Assembly: GCA_002773395.1 (NCBI GenBank)
Contig: PFBI01000006.1
Span: 86,177-141,461 of the forward strand
Length of the DNA: 55,285 nt
DNA from: Candidatus Kaiserbacteria bacterium CG10_big_fil_rev_8_21_14_0_10_47_16
GTDB taxonomy: Bacteria; Patescibacteriota; Minisyncoccia; Phycocordibacterales; UBA918
Reading direction: 5' to 3'
Part shown: positions 38,741-47,243 of the stretch, piece after piece
Layout of the letters: each line of letters opens with the position of its first letter
Position numbering within the stretch: the stretch's first letter is position 1
Made by a program: the position numbers and the translations under genes
Notes under the pieces: generated by a model
Databases searched by the model: none
Told to the model about the DNA's origin: nothing
What the model saw: only the letters and a program-made list of their open reading frames with translations

Positions 38741-40594
38741 CTAACCGTTCTCCTGACGCTTCAATACACGCCGAATGACGCGTCGTAAGTAGTTTTCAAA
38801 TGTCTCACTCGGCACATACCACATCCCCTGCTCCTGTCGCCACCCACTAATGTAATCACGCATAGAAAGAATCGCCTCTTGATCGGCACCATCCCATCGT
38901 CCTGTTGCAACCACGGACATCGGTTCATCTTTCAATTTTTGATAGAGGGAATTTTCGAGACCGGCTTTTTTGATACCAAAGATTCCTCCTCCTCGAAAGA
39001 GTTTCCATGTATTTAATATTTCACTGAGCCCTGCATCAATTTCGGGAGAATTGAGCTCCTTCTCTACAGATAGTGCATGTACTTCTAAGGTTGGGCGCTT
39101 TGGTCCACGTCGCGTCACCACACTCTGTGCTACTGCTGTTTCTGCTTCCACCTGTACCGCAGGAGTACGTTCTGGAATTGGCTCCGACTCTACTTCTTTT
39201 ATATTACTCTTCTCTTCTGCATTTATTTCTTTTTTAAGAATAGGAAGATTTTCTGGAGGGACCACAACTGGTGCCGGTAACGGTTTTGGAATAGGTTTTG
39301 GTAATTCTTCCTTTTCAACGACAGTCGGTACTTCCTGCTTTACCTGAATCTGCTGCGTTGCCAACTGTTCATGGAGAGATGGGAGTACGGAAATCTTTTT
39401 AGGTTCGGGCGGTACATCTTTCACTTCTACACGAGGTGGAATAACTACCGCAACAGGCTCCGGATCCTTCTTTGGCGAAGGTGGCGGAAGCGGGATTTCT
39501 TCTGCGACGACTTCCGGTACCTCTGGCTCTACCGGCTTTTCATCACGTACTTCTGGTTCTGGTGGTTTCGATACTTCTATCGGTACTTCAGGTACAACTA
39601 TTTCTTCTTTCGGTTCTTCTTCAACACGCTCAACAACGTCTACCTGCGGCGCAGGTTCAGGGATACTTTCAATATGTGGAGGCTCTTCGGGAATCGGTTC
39701 AGGCACAGGTTCTCCTACCTCCACAGGCTTCTCTACCGGAATTTCTTTCTCTACAACTGGTTCTGGCTTCGGTGGAGGTGGAGATGTTTTTTCCGTTCGA
39801 TGATTTTTGGCAGCATCAAGAACTTTCGGAAATAATTCTTCCAAACGTTGCATTGAAGATGAGAGTGTTCCTGGCGCGGCACCTGCGACTGCCTTCATAG
39901 CAGCGACCAGTGCCTGCATGTACTGACGTCCCACCTCGTTGGTTTCACTTAAGAGCGCAGTTGGATTTCCAATTTCTGCGTTTATCGTGTGCTTGATTTG
40001 ATCAATGCGTTCCTTGTAGTCACTAATTGTTTTCGTCTCGTCTTGTGCACGTGGTGGTGCAACCGCTTCCGGCTCTGGAGCCGGTACCACCTTGCGAATA
40101 GGAACCTCCGTATGAATAGGTAAATTTACTGGAGCTTCGTGTTGTACTTTTGGAGGTTGCGGTGGTTCTGGAGGTTCTTGCGACTGCGTTTCTTTCGGAG
40201 CAGACTCAGGTGCTGAAAATTGTGGTGAAGGGCGGCCCGAACCAAACGAAGTCCTCTGCGGAACGACCGTTTCTTTTTGAGGAACTTCCACTGCAGCGGA
40301 TTTTGCTTCTACATTTGCTTCTACAGGCGGTTCGTCTGCTTTTGGAATAGTTTTTCCAAACGTAGCGAGTGTTGCTTCAATCTGAGTCCGAAGATCTTTA
40401 TCGGTACCGCGGCTTTGCGCGTACTGCAACACCGTATCTCGAAATGCAGAGTAGGTATCAGCGTCCATTCCTGCATCACGACCCGCTTTCAAAACAGACG
40501 TAAGGCCTTGCCAACTACGTACGTCAAAGTTACCCGACCCTCGGGTGCCTGAAAGAACATGACGTTCTCTGTTACGAGCATTCGCCTCCGTCAT
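38741..40594 (-). CDS. Large Pro/Glu-rich soluble protein, 617 aa
   Basis: No membrane helix or signal. A short N-terminal helical region (about 1-80) is followed by a long segment (about 85-480) dominated by Pro, Glu, Val and Lys with repeated PEP, PVE and PKP units, interrupted by one helical island (about 195-265, SDYKERIDQIKHTINAEIGN...). A folded C-terminal domain of about 130 residues (PEIDAGLSEILNTWKLFRGGGIFGIKKAGLENSLYQKLKDE, DYISGWRQEQGMWYVPSETFENYLRRVIRRVLKRQ) ends it. It follows mreB2 by 60 nt. No family is recognised; an MreB-associated scaffold is a context guess. Confidence 0.8.
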   Translation of the reverse strand: MTEANARNRERHVLSGTRGSGNFDVRSWQGLTSVLKAGRDAGMDADTYSAFRDTVLQYAQSRGTDKDLRTQIEATLATFGKTIPKADEPPVEANVEAKSAAVEVPQKETVVPQRTSFGSGRPSPQFSAPESAPKETQSQEPPEPPQPPKVQHEAPVNLPIHTEVPIRKVVPAPEPEAVAPPRAQDETKTISDYKERIDQIKHTINAEIGNPTALLSETNEVGRQYMQALVAAMKAVAGAAPGTLSSSMQRLEELFPKVLDAAKNHRTEKTSPPPPKPEPVVEKEIPVEKPVEVGEPVPEPIPEEPPHIESIPEPAPQVDVVERVEEEPKEEIVVPEVPIEVSKPPEPEVRDEKPVEPEVPEVVAEEIPLPPPSPKKDPEPVAVVIPPRVEVKDVPPEPKKISVLPSLHEQLATQQIQVKQEVPTVVEKEELPKPIPKPLPAPVVVPPENLPILKKEINAEEKSNIKEVESEPIPERTPAVQVEAETAVAQSVVTRRGPKRPTLEVHALSVEKELNSPEIDAGLSEILNTWKLFRGGGIFGIKKAGLENSLYQKLKDEPMSVVATGRWDGADQEAILSMRDYISGWRQEQGMWYVPSETFENYLRRVIRRVLKRQENG

Positions 40595-40603
40595 AATGTA
40601 ATC

Positions 40604-40612
40604 ATTGTACCA
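40604..40612 (-). promoter_or_regulatory. Extended -10 promoter of the Pro/Glu-rich gene
   Basis: TGG-TACAAT on the minus strand, 9 nt before ATG 40594, in the short gap after mreB2. Confidence 0.5.
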
Positions 40613-40654
40613 CCATCACTTTTGTAGACGGTGTTTTCAAACGTTGATAAGCGT

Positions 40655-41668
40655 CTAACGTTTCGAAGTAATCGTACGTTTGTAGGTATCGAGGTGTTCG
40701 AGTGCGACACCTGTCCCCTTCACCACACAAAAGAGTGCTTGATCCGCGAGTTTTGCTTTCACGCCCGTTCGTCTACGGATGAGTTCGGTAAAGTTGCGAA
40801 GCTGTGACGTACCACCGGTCATAATAATGCCGTGATCAATGATGTCAGATGCAATTTCTGGCGGCGTTTCCTGAAAGACATCCTTAATTGCCTTCACCAT
40901 GTCGCGAAGTTCTTTTGCGATTGCGCGAACGATTTCGTTGGTTCGTATTTCTGCCGTACGTGGTAGACCCGTTACAATATCTCGCCCCTTAATTGCCATA
41001 ACTAACTCTTCTTCTAGTGGAAGCGCCGAGCCAATGGTAATTTTTACATCTTCTGCAGTCTTTTCTCCGATTGAAAGGTTGTGATTCTTTTTTACAAAAT
41101 CGATAATCGCCGCGTCAATGCGGTTCCCTGCGCACTTCACTGAGTTGGCAGCCACAATACCGCCGAGCGAAATCACCGCAACGTCAATCGTTCCCCCGCC
41201 GCAGTCAACAATCATGTGTCCTTGCGGTTCATAGATAGGAAGGCCGGCGCCAATCGCTGCGAGAATCGGCTCCTTCACTACGTACGCACTTTTGGCGCCG
41301 GCCTTGATCGCTGCTTCCACCACCGCACGCTTCTCTGTCGAGGTGACACCCGCCGGTACTGAGATCATTACTTCAGGACGAAAAATATTCCACGAACCGA
41401 GCGCCTTCTTAAGAAAGTATCTGAGCATCGCTTCGGTCACACGGTAGTCTGCAATCACACCATCCTTCATTGGACGGTACGCGCGAATATTGTCGGGAGT
41501 GCGACCAATCATTTGTTTTGCTTCTTCTCCAACAGCGAGAATTTGGTTGTCATCTGAGACAGCAACCACCGATGGCTCATTGAGCACAATGCCGCGGCCA
41601 GGAACATACACCAGTACACTTGTGGTACCAAGATCAATACCTACCTTTGGAGAAAAGCGTTCCATCAT
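40655..41668 (-). CDS. mreB: MreB paralogue (second copy)
   Basis: 337 aa. All actin-fold motifs are present: VGIDLGTTSVLVYVPGRGIVLNEPSVVA, SVPAGVTSTEKRAVVEAAIKAGA, MIVDCGGGTIDVAVISLGG, IIMTGGTSQLRNFTELIRRRTG. It lacks the N-terminal amphipathic helix and long tail of the first MreB. It heads a different cluster (Pro/Glu-rich protein, holB-like, frr, rseP, pili). Two MreB forms suggest distinct filaments or a heteropolymer. Confidence 0.95.
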   Translation of the reverse strand: MMERFSPKVGIDLGTTSVLVYVPGRGIVLNEPSVVAVSDDNQILAVGEEAKQMIGRTPDNIRAYRPMKDGVIADYRVTEAMLRYFLKKALGSWNIFRPEVMISVPAGVTSTEKRAVVEAAIKAGAKSAYVVKEPILAAIGAGLPIYEPQGHMIVDCGGGTIDVAVISLGGIVAANSVKCAGNRIDAAIIDFVKKNHNLSIGEKTAEDVKITIGSALPLEEELVMAIKGRDIVTGLPRTAEIRTNEIVRAIAKELRDMVKAIKDVFQETPPEIASDIIDHGIIMTGGTSQLRNFTELIRRRTGVKAKLADQALFCVVKGTGVALEHLDTYKRTITSKR

Positions 41669-41706
41669 AGTGACTCTATGGTATAGGGTTCAAGCAAAAG
41701 TGCAAT

Positions 41707-41746
41707 GCCCGAAAAATCAGCCGCACCGCGGCAGGATTTTTCGGGC
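41707..41746. repeat. Strong palindrome between divergent mreB2 and murA
   Basis: Perfect 12-bp arms GCCCGAAAAATC/GATTTTTCGGGC with a nested GCCGC/GCGGC, in a region where both genes start and neither ends. It is directly upstream of the murA -10 box. Confidence 0.6.
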
Positions 41747-41758
41747 CCCATATACCCA

Positions 41759-41767
41759 TGGTATGAT
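41759..41767 (+). promoter_or_regulatory. Extended -10 promoter of murA
   Basis: TGG-TATGAT, 7 nt before ATG 41775; predicted leaderless. Confidence 0.6.
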
Positions 41768-41774
41768 GCTTTTT

Positions 41775-43082
41775 ATGAAGACAGTCAATCTTTCTATAAC
41801 TGGCGGGAAAAAGCTCAAAGGTACCGTTGTTACCAATACATCGAAGAATGGTGCGGTCGGACTTCTCTGCGCCTCACTCCTGAATAAAGGAACAACAACG
41901 CTGAAAAGCATGCCTCGCATCGAAGAGGTATACCGTATTATCGAAGTACTCGAGAGTATCGGTGTGCATGTTGTATGGAATGGTAGTGACGTTACGATAA
42001 CGGTTCCAAAAAAGATTGACCTGACAAAGATTAACGTCGATGCTGCACGAAAGACACGGAGCATCATCATGTTTATCGGACCACTCATCCACCAGATGAA
42101 GAAATTCTCACTTCCACAATCTGGAGGCTGCAAACTCGGCAGTCGTACGGTACGTCCTCACTTTTATGGACTCGAACATTTTGGTGTGGCAATCGATACG
42201 ACAGACGACGCATTCAAAATTAAAGTTGCACCACAAACACCAACCGAAATCATTCTCTATGAATCAGGCGACACCGTAACCGAGAACGTGCTCATGGCTG
42301 CAGCACTCAGCGAGGGTACGACAGTCATCAAGTACGCGTCGGCAAACTACATGGTGCAAGAGATGTGTGCCTTCCTTACCCTCTGCGGCGTCCACATTGA
42401 AGGTGTTGGCACAACAACGCTCACCGTAACAGGCGTAAAGAGTATTGATGCTGATATTACGTACACTCTCTCAGAAGATCCTACCGACAGCATGTTCTTC
42501 CTTGCTGCTGCAGTGATTACGAAGTCTGCAATTACTATCACTCGGTGTCCGATTGAATTTCTTGAACTCGAACTTTTAACGCTCACGAAGATGGGCTTTG
42601 TATACACCGCATCAAAACCGTACCTCGCTGAGAATGGAGTGACAAAACTTGTCGATATCAAAACAAAAGCATCCTCACTCACTGCACCTGAAGATAAAGT
42701 TCACTCTCGTCCATACCCAGGACTCAATGCAGACAATCTTCCATTTTTTGCAGTCATCGCGACGCAAGCCGAAGGACAAACACTCATTCATGATTGGATG
42801 TATGAGAAGCGTGCAATCTACTTTACCGAACTCGACAAACTTGGTGCAGACACTGTTCTTGCCGACCCACACCGTATTTATATAAATGGCCCAACCAAAC
42901 TCCGTCCAAACGAACTTGTGTGTCCTCCCGCACTTCGCCCTGCAACGATTCTCCTCATTGCTATGCTCGGCGCCGAGGGTCACTCAGTACTCCGCAATAT
43001 CTACTCAATCAACCGCGGCTACGAGGGCCTCGTTGAACGACTCACTGCCCTCGGCGCCGATGTCGCATACCTGAAGGATTAG
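41775..43082 (+). CDS. murA: UDP-N-acetylglucosamine 1-carboxyvinyltransferase MurA
   Basis: 435 aa. Transfers enolpyruvate from PEP to UDP-GlcNAc, the first committed peptidoglycan step. Present: N-terminal NLSITGGKKLKGTVVTNTSKNGAVGLLCA (the SKN motif), the catalytic-loop GGCKLGSRTVRPHFYGLEHFG with the Cys targeted by fosfomycin, and C-terminal EMCAFLTLCGVHIEGVGTTTLTV. The frame is open 95 codons upstream over the mreB2 region, but ATG 41775 follows the promoter and matches the family start. Confidence 0.95.
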   Translation: MKTVNLSITGGKKLKGTVVTNTSKNGAVGLLCASLLNKGTTTLKSMPRIEEVYRIIEVLESIGVHVVWNGSDVTITVPKKIDLTKINVDAARKTRSIIMFIGPLIHQMKKFSLPQSGGCKLGSRTVRPHFYGLEHFGVAIDTTDDAFKIKVAPQTPTEIILYESGDTVTENVLMAAALSEGTTVIKYASANYMVQEMCAFLTLCGVHIEGVGTTTLTVTGVKSIDADITYTLSEDPTDSMFFLAAAVITKSAITITRCPIEFLELELLTLTKMGFVYTASKPYLAENGVTKLVDIKTKASSLTAPEDKVHSRPYPGLNADNLPFFAVIATQAEGQTLIHDWMYEKRAIYFTELDKLGADTVLADPHRIYINGPTKLRPNELVCPPALRPATILLIAMLGAEGHSVLRNIYSINRGYEGLVERLTALGADVAYLKD

Positions 43083-43110
43083 GACTCTTTTTCTGTGGAT
43101 AGGCTCAATT

Positions 43111-43119
43111 TGCTACAAT
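43111..43119 (+). promoter_or_regulatory. Extended -10 promoter of the priA-like gene
   Basis: TGC-TACAAT, 10 nt before ATG 43130. An earlier ATG (43118) lies within the -10 box itself, which argues for 43130. Confidence 0.6.
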
Positions 43120-43129
43120 GGGTCTACAT

Positions 43130-45019
43130 ATGTTTGTTATTGAGGTTATTCCCCTAAAGCGTTCTGTTCAAATTGAATCGCTTTCGTATTTTTCGAGCGT
43201 TGCCTACACACGAGGCACCATCATCACCATTCCCGTACGCAACCAACAGATCCGCGGCGTTGTCGTCGAAACAAAGCCTGTCTCAGGAGCAAAGACTGCG
43301 CTGCGTGCTGCCACATTTTCACTCCGCAAACTTCCTGCACAAGAAAATACCGACACGCTTTCACCTATCTACATAGAAACCGCGGCTGAACTTGCGGAAT
43401 ACTACGCATGCCACATTGGTTCAATCATTTACCAACTCCTTCCGCCAGAAATACGAGACGGCAATATCCCCCTTCCCCATACGCATCACACAAACGCACA
43501 CACTGCGGTTGCTCCTGAAGTACTCCAAGGTACGTCCCCAGAACGATTCCTTGCCTACCGAGCATTGGTACGAGAAACATTCGCGCACGCAGGTTCAGTA
43601 CTCCTCGTCACCCCATCATCGGTCGAAGCGGCTGCTGCCTACGAGGAACTTTCTGCCGGTATTGAAGACCGCGTTGTCTTGCTCACCAGCACCATGACCA
43701 CAAAGTCAGCACGCGCAGCATACACGCTTCTTGATGACTTTAGTAAACCAAAGCTCATTATCGCCACTCCCGCGCACAGCGTTATCGAGCGACACGATAT
43801 TACAACCGTCATTATCGATAGCGCACGTTCCGGAAACTACCGCGAACGTGTACGACCGTACCTCGATACTCGCACTGTACTCACACTACACGCGAAAAAG
43901 AGTGGGCGTAGACTTATTTTTGCTGACCTTCTTCCCCGCACCGAAGAAGAAATCAAACGACGAGAAGACGTGTACGGAACAATAGGTGAAACTCCGAAGC
44001 GCATCATTCTCCCTGGGAAAGTTTCTATTGTAAAAATGAACGACAAGCCAGACGGTGCGACGCCTTTTAAACTGTTTTCGCCGAAGGTCCTCTCTGCCAT
44101 CGAAGCGACCTGTGCAGAGAAAGGAAAGGTCTTTCTCTTTGCGGCGCGGCGCGGCCTTTCGCCCGTTGTCGCCTGTATTGATTGCGGGCACATTTTCCGC
44201 TGTCCTGAATCCGGTGCACCATACTCACTTGTACGACTCACGATAGGTGGCGAAGAAAAACGATTCTTCGTGTGCGGTGTATCAGGAAAACGTGAACGCG
44301 CTGCAGACGTCTGCCCAGAATGTGGTGGTTGGAGACTCCGTGAGCGCGGCATCGGTATCCAACATGTCTATGACGAGCTTAGCAGTTTGCTTCCCGGTCA
44401 TCCTATTGTGATGTTTGATCACACAACAGCAAACACATTCAAGAAGGCATCGTTTCTTGCAGAGAAATTTTATAAAACAAAAGGAGCTATCTTAATCGGT
44501 ACCCCAATGGTGCTCCCCTACCTCATCAAAGGAATTACCACGAGCGTGATTGTAAATATGGACGCACTCCGCGCGACACCTACATGGCGTCAGCAAGAAG
44601 AGACGCTCGGTACCCTTCTCCATATTCGAGAACACACGACCGAAACCGTCTACATCCAAACACGAACCGATACAGACGAACTCCTCGAACAAGCGCGGAC
44701 CGGTTCTGTTGAAAAATTCTATGACGATGAAATCGCGCTTCGTGAAGGACTGCAATATCCTCCCTATGCGCACTTCATCCACCTCACGTGGCAAGGAACC
44801 CGTGACGCAGTTGAGAAAACCGAGCAACTCGTAAGTACACTGCTCGAATCATACAAACCAATGCTTTATAGCGCTCCACCATCACCCAAAGGCGCCCTCA
44901 TTCGCTACGCTCTTATTCGTGTCGGACAAAGCTCGTGGCCGAACAAAAAGATGGCAGACGCACTTCGCGCGCTTCCCCCAACGGTCCGTGTATTTATTGA
45001 TCCTGACCGGATTGTATAG
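43130..45019 (+). CDS. priA: PriA-like primosomal protein with degenerate ATPase motifs
   Basis: 629 aa. The PriA plan is recognisable: an N-terminal DNA-binding domain (RGTIITIPVRNQQIRGVVVE), a helicase-like core, Cys-rich zinc region (CIDCGHIFRCPESGA, DVCPECGGW), GIGIQHVYDELSSLLP, a motif V-like ILIGTPMVLPY, and the C-terminal YPPYAHFIHLTW and YALIRVGQSSWPNKKMADALR. But there is no Walker A GxTGSGKT (LLVTPSSVEAAA follows at once) and no DEEH (IIDSARSGNYRE instead). It should not hydrolyse ATP normally and may act as a structural restart factor. Confidence 0.85.
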   Translation: MFVIEVIPLKRSVQIESLSYFSSVAYTRGTIITIPVRNQQIRGVVVETKPVSGAKTALRAATFSLRKLPAQENTDTLSPIYIETAAELAEYYACHIGSIIYQLLPPEIRDGNIPLPHTHHTNAHTAVAPEVLQGTSPERFLAYRALVRETFAHAGSVLLVTPSSVEAAAAYEELSAGIEDRVVLLTSTMTTKSARAAYTLLDDFSKPKLIIATPAHSVIERHDITTVIIDSARSGNYRERVRPYLDTRTVLTLHAKKSGRRLIFADLLPRTEEEIKRREDVYGTIGETPKRIILPGKVSIVKMNDKPDGATPFKLFSPKVLSAIEATCAEKGKVFLFAARRGLSPVVACIDCGHIFRCPESGAPYSLVRLTIGGEEKRFFVCGVSGKRERAADVCPECGGWRLRERGIGIQHVYDELSSLLPGHPIVMFDHTTANTFKKASFLAEKFYKTKGAILIGTPMVLPYLIKGITTSVIVNMDALRATPTWRQQEETLGTLLHIREHTTETVYIQTRTDTDELLEQARTGSVEKFYDDEIALREGLQYPPYAHFIHLTWQGTRDAVEKTEQLVSTLLESYKPMLYSAPPSPKGALIRYALIRVGQSSWPNKKMADALRALPPTVRVFIDPDRIV

Positions 45020-45022
45020 ACA

Positions 45023-45049
45023 GCTGAAAATCACTCCGTGATTTTCAGC
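45023..45049 (+). terminator. Terminator-like hairpin after priA
   Basis: Perfect 12-bp stem GCTGAAAATCAC/GTGATTTTCAGC, loop TCC, followed by CCATTTTCTG and then the def promoter. Confidence 0.65.
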
Positions 45050-45057
45050 CCATTTTC

Positions 45058-45066
45058 TGCTACAGT
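45058..45066 (+). promoter_or_regulatory. Extended -10 promoter of def
   Basis: TGC-TACAGT, 15 nt before ATG 45082; short leader without a Shine-Dalgarno. Confidence 0.5.
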
Positions 45067-45081
45067 GTTTTTATACAACTT

Positions 45082-45624
45082 ATGGCGAAACTCGTAGACC
45101 AAGATCACGTGGCGCTTCACCAGATTGCTGAGGAAGTCCCCCTTGAAGATATCGAATCACCAAAAATCAAAAAGGTGATTAAAGACATGCGCGATGCGCT
45201 CCTCTCGTATAATGCGCAGGGGTTTGTTGGCGTTGCCATAGCAGCCCCCCAAATCGGCATTCCGCTCCGTATCTTTATCGTGCATGACACGAGCAAGGAT
45301 CGTGATGCCGAACACACCATTCCTGATATTGTGGCCATCAATCCATCTATCGTGAAGCTCTCAAAAAAGAAGTCTCTGCTCGGTGAAGGTTGCCTCTCTG
45401 TTCCAAATCACTACGGCGCAGTCGAACGTGCAGCAAACGCAACCCTCCGTGCGTACGACGAACACGGTAACGAATTCGAGCGCGGCGCAGGCGGTCTTCT
45501 CGCACAGATTTTTCAACACGAATGTGACCACCTCGACGGAACACTCTTCATCGATCGAGCAGAGAAGATTTGGAGTAAAGACGACATGGAAGACCACGAA
45601 GAACGTGAGGCTGCGGTAGAATAA
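45082..45624 (+). CDS. def: Peptide deformylase
   Basis: 180 aa. Removes the formyl group from nascent proteins. Motif 1 GVAIAAPQIGIPLRI (G-GLAAPQIG), motif 2 EGCLSVPNHYGAVERA (metal-binding Cys), motif 3 FQHECDHLDGTLFID (HExxH with two metal His). Followed by fmt with an 8-nt gap, the classic def-fmt pair. The C-terminus is acidic (SKDDMEDHEEREAAVE). Confidence 0.97.
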   Translation: MAKLVDQDHVALHQIAEEVPLEDIESPKIKKVIKDMRDALLSYNAQGFVGVAIAAPQIGIPLRIFIVHDTSKDRDAEHTIPDIVAINPSIVKLSKKKSLLGEGCLSVPNHYGAVERAANATLRAYDEHGNEFERGAGGLLAQIFQHECDHLDGTLFIDRAEKIWSKDDMEDHEEREAAVE

Positions 45625-45632
45625 CACTATCT

Positions 45633-46469
45633 ATGAAATTTGCTTTTTTTGGTACGCCGTACGTTGCGCGAGATACACTCGCGATTCTTTTACAAAATGA
45701 TCTTGTACCCAAAGTAGTCATCACCAATCCCGACGCACCACGCGGGCGTGGGCACGAGCTCACTCCGTGTGAGACGAAGGTATTCGCACAAGAGAAGGGA
45801 CTTCCGGTACTCACTCCGGCAAAAATCACCCCCGAGGTTATCGACAAGATCAAGAGCCTCGGTTGCGACTACGCACTCGTCGTGGCCTACGGCAAGATTC
45901 TTCCTGAAGCACTTATTAATATATTTCCAAAAGGCGTACTCAATGTGCACTACTCATTGCTGCCAAAGTATCGCGGTGCCTCTCCCGTTGAAAGTGCACT
46001 TCTCTGTGGTGAAACAACTACCGGAGTAACGATTCAAAAGATGGTACACGAGCTTGATGCGGGAGATATTGTCGCCACAAAAGAAACCGACATTCTTCCA
46101 ACAGAAACCACCAAAGAACTCCGCCCGCGCCTCGTTACACTCGGCGCGCAGCTTCTTGTAGAAACACTTCCTGCATTTCTCTCTGGCGAAATTGTACCCG
46201 TAGCGCAAGACCACACTGCCGCAACACACTTTGGGAAGATTAAAAAAGAAGAAGGAAAACTTGATCTTTCTGCACCCGATAAAAAAAACTGGAATAAATA
46301 CCGCGCCTACGCCGAAGGCCCGGGCACATACTTTTTCACTGAAAAAGACGGCAACCGCATCCGCGTCAAAATAACGAGCGCGCACCTAACCGACTCCGAC
46401 ACCTTCGAAATCCTCCGCATCATCCCCGAAGGTAAGAAAGAAATGAACTACTCTGCGTTTACACAGTAA
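45633..46469 (+). CDS. fmt: Methionyl-tRNA formyltransferase
   Basis: 278 aa. Formylates Met-tRNAi. N-terminal Rossmann domain FAFFGTPYVARDTL, catalytic YGKILPEALINIFPKGVLNVHYSLLPKYRGASPVESALLCGETTTGVTI, HELDAGDIVATKE. The C-terminal OB-like domain is short (about 60 residues against about 100), so the protein is about 35 residues shorter than usual. Paired with def. Confidence 0.96.
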   Translation: MKFAFFGTPYVARDTLAILLQNDLVPKVVITNPDAPRGRGHELTPCETKVFAQEKGLPVLTPAKITPEVIDKIKSLGCDYALVVAYGKILPEALINIFPKGVLNVHYSLLPKYRGASPVESALLCGETTTGVTIQKMVHELDAGDIVATKETDILPTETTKELRPRLVTLGAQLLVETLPAFLSGEIVPVAQDHTAATHFGKIKKEEGKLDLSAPDKKNWNKYRAYAEGPGTYFFTEKDGNRIRVKITSAHLTDSDTFEILRIIPEGKKEMNYSAFTQ

Positions 46470-46497
46470 CCCCAAGAAATCGAGGCGGCTATTTTTC

Positions 46498-46622
46498 AAG
46501 ATCTTCTAAAAATTGATGAGATACGCGGAGCACAAGAAAAAAAACCCGAGACGTACTCTGTCGTACGATGAGGGTCTTTTTTGAAGGAGCGACAAAGTAG
46601 GTCGCTATTTTTAGAAGATCTT
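46498..46622. repeat. Long inverted repeat with nested terminator between fmt and the cupin gene
   Basis: Perfect 16-bp outer arms (AAGATCTTCTAAAAAT at 46498-46513, ATTTTTAGAAGATCTT at 46607-46622) enclose a terminator-like hairpin (CCC, CGTAC / GTACG, GGG at 46545-46574) with an A-run before and a T-run after. It serves both converging genes. No coding potential seen. Confidence 0.7.
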
Positions 46623-46624
46623 AT

Positions 46625-47023
46625 TTACTCCGTTGTCTCCCCATCAAAGTGTTCCTCCCCTTTCAATGCATCTGCTTTTGTTTTGTGAATCGTACCGTCT
46701 TTATGTTCTGGGGGTGAGTAGAGTGAGTAGAGTTTCAGAGGTTCTGTGCTGCTCGTGTTTATAAAATTGTGTCGTGTCCCAGCAGGAACAACAATCGCGC
46801 AGCCGTCACCAATTTTTGTTTCTTCACCATTTAATACCGCAAGTCCTTCCCCTGCTTCAATACGAATAAACTGAGCGTGCCCTTCGTGTACTTCTGCTCC
46901 AATGTCGTCATTTGGTGCAATACTCATGAGGACAAGCTGTGTGTTCTTTGAAGTATAGAGAACCTTCCGAAAATTTTCATTTTCAAGAGTATCCTTCTCA
47001 ATATTTGTGATGTATCCGTGCAT
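46625..47023 (-). CDS. Cupin domain protein
   Basis: 132 aa from ATG 47023 (MHGYITNIEKDTLENENF). Cupin motif 1 appears in NDDIGAEVHEGHAQFIRIEAGEGLAVL and motif 2 in VVPAGTRHNFINTSS; His and Glu likely bind a metal. Small single-cupin proteins of this form are common and of uncertain substrate. Extended -10 lies 8 nt upstream. The C-terminal 30 residues are charged (PPEHKDGTIHKTKADALKGEEHFDGE). It converges on fmt. Confidence 0.85.
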   Translation of the reverse strand: MHGYITNIEKDTLENENFRKVLYTSKNTQLVLMSIAPNDDIGAEVHEGHAQFIRIEAGEGLAVLNGEETKIGDGCAIVVPAGTRHNFINTSSTEPLKLYSLYSPPEHKDGTIHKTKADALKGEEHFDGETTE

Positions 47024-47031
47024 ATAAATAT

Positions 47032-47040
47032 ATTTTAACA
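47032..47040 (-). promoter_or_regulatory. Extended -10 promoter of the cupin gene
   Basis: TGT-TAAAAT on the minus strand, 8 nt before ATG 47023. Confidence 0.5.
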
Positions 47041-47086
47041 TACTCCTGTTCTACGGTATGATGTCACCACTTCGTGAAGCGATTAG

Positions 47087-47173
47087 GGAGGGTTCGCATA
47101 GTGGTCTAGTGCGCCGCCTTGGAAAGGCGGTAAGGGAGCAATCCCTTCGAGGGTTCAAATCCCTCACCCTCCG
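47087..47173 (+). tRNA. tRNA-Ser (GGA)
   Basis: Acceptor GGAGGGT/ACCCTCC with discriminator G, perfect anticodon stem CCGCC/GGCGG, loop TTGGAAA with anticodon GGA, class II variable arm (TAAGGGAGCAATCCCTTC), T loop TTCAAAT. No CCA encoded. TATGAT upstream (from about 47057) may be its -10 box. Confidence 0.93.
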
Positions 47174-47191
47174 CAAAAATATAATTAAGAA

Positions 47192-47216
47192 AACCCCGTC
47201 TGGTGTGACGGGGCTT
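47192..47216 (+). terminator. Terminator after tRNA-Ser
   Basis: AACCCCGTC/GACGGGGCTT stem with loop TGGTGT, followed by CTCC; also downstream of the small minus-strand gene ending at 47244. Confidence 0.7.
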
Positions 47217-47243
47217 CTCCTAAATGCGCGGCGGCAAGAACTG

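Noticed and set aside
39371-39900. Repetitive plus-strand frames opposite the Pro/Glu-rich gene (Arg/Phe/Tyr-rich and Leu/Val-rich)
   Set aside because: They are mirror images of the repeated Pro/Glu codons on the coding strand.
41490-41774. N-terminal extension of the murA frame across the mreB2 start region
   Set aside because: It is antisense to mreB2 and spans the divergent promoter region; MurA normally starts where ATG 41775 lies.
43118-43129. Upstream ATG for the priA-like gene (MGLH...)
   Set aside because: The ATG overlaps the predicted -10 box TACAAT, so it would not be in the mRNA.
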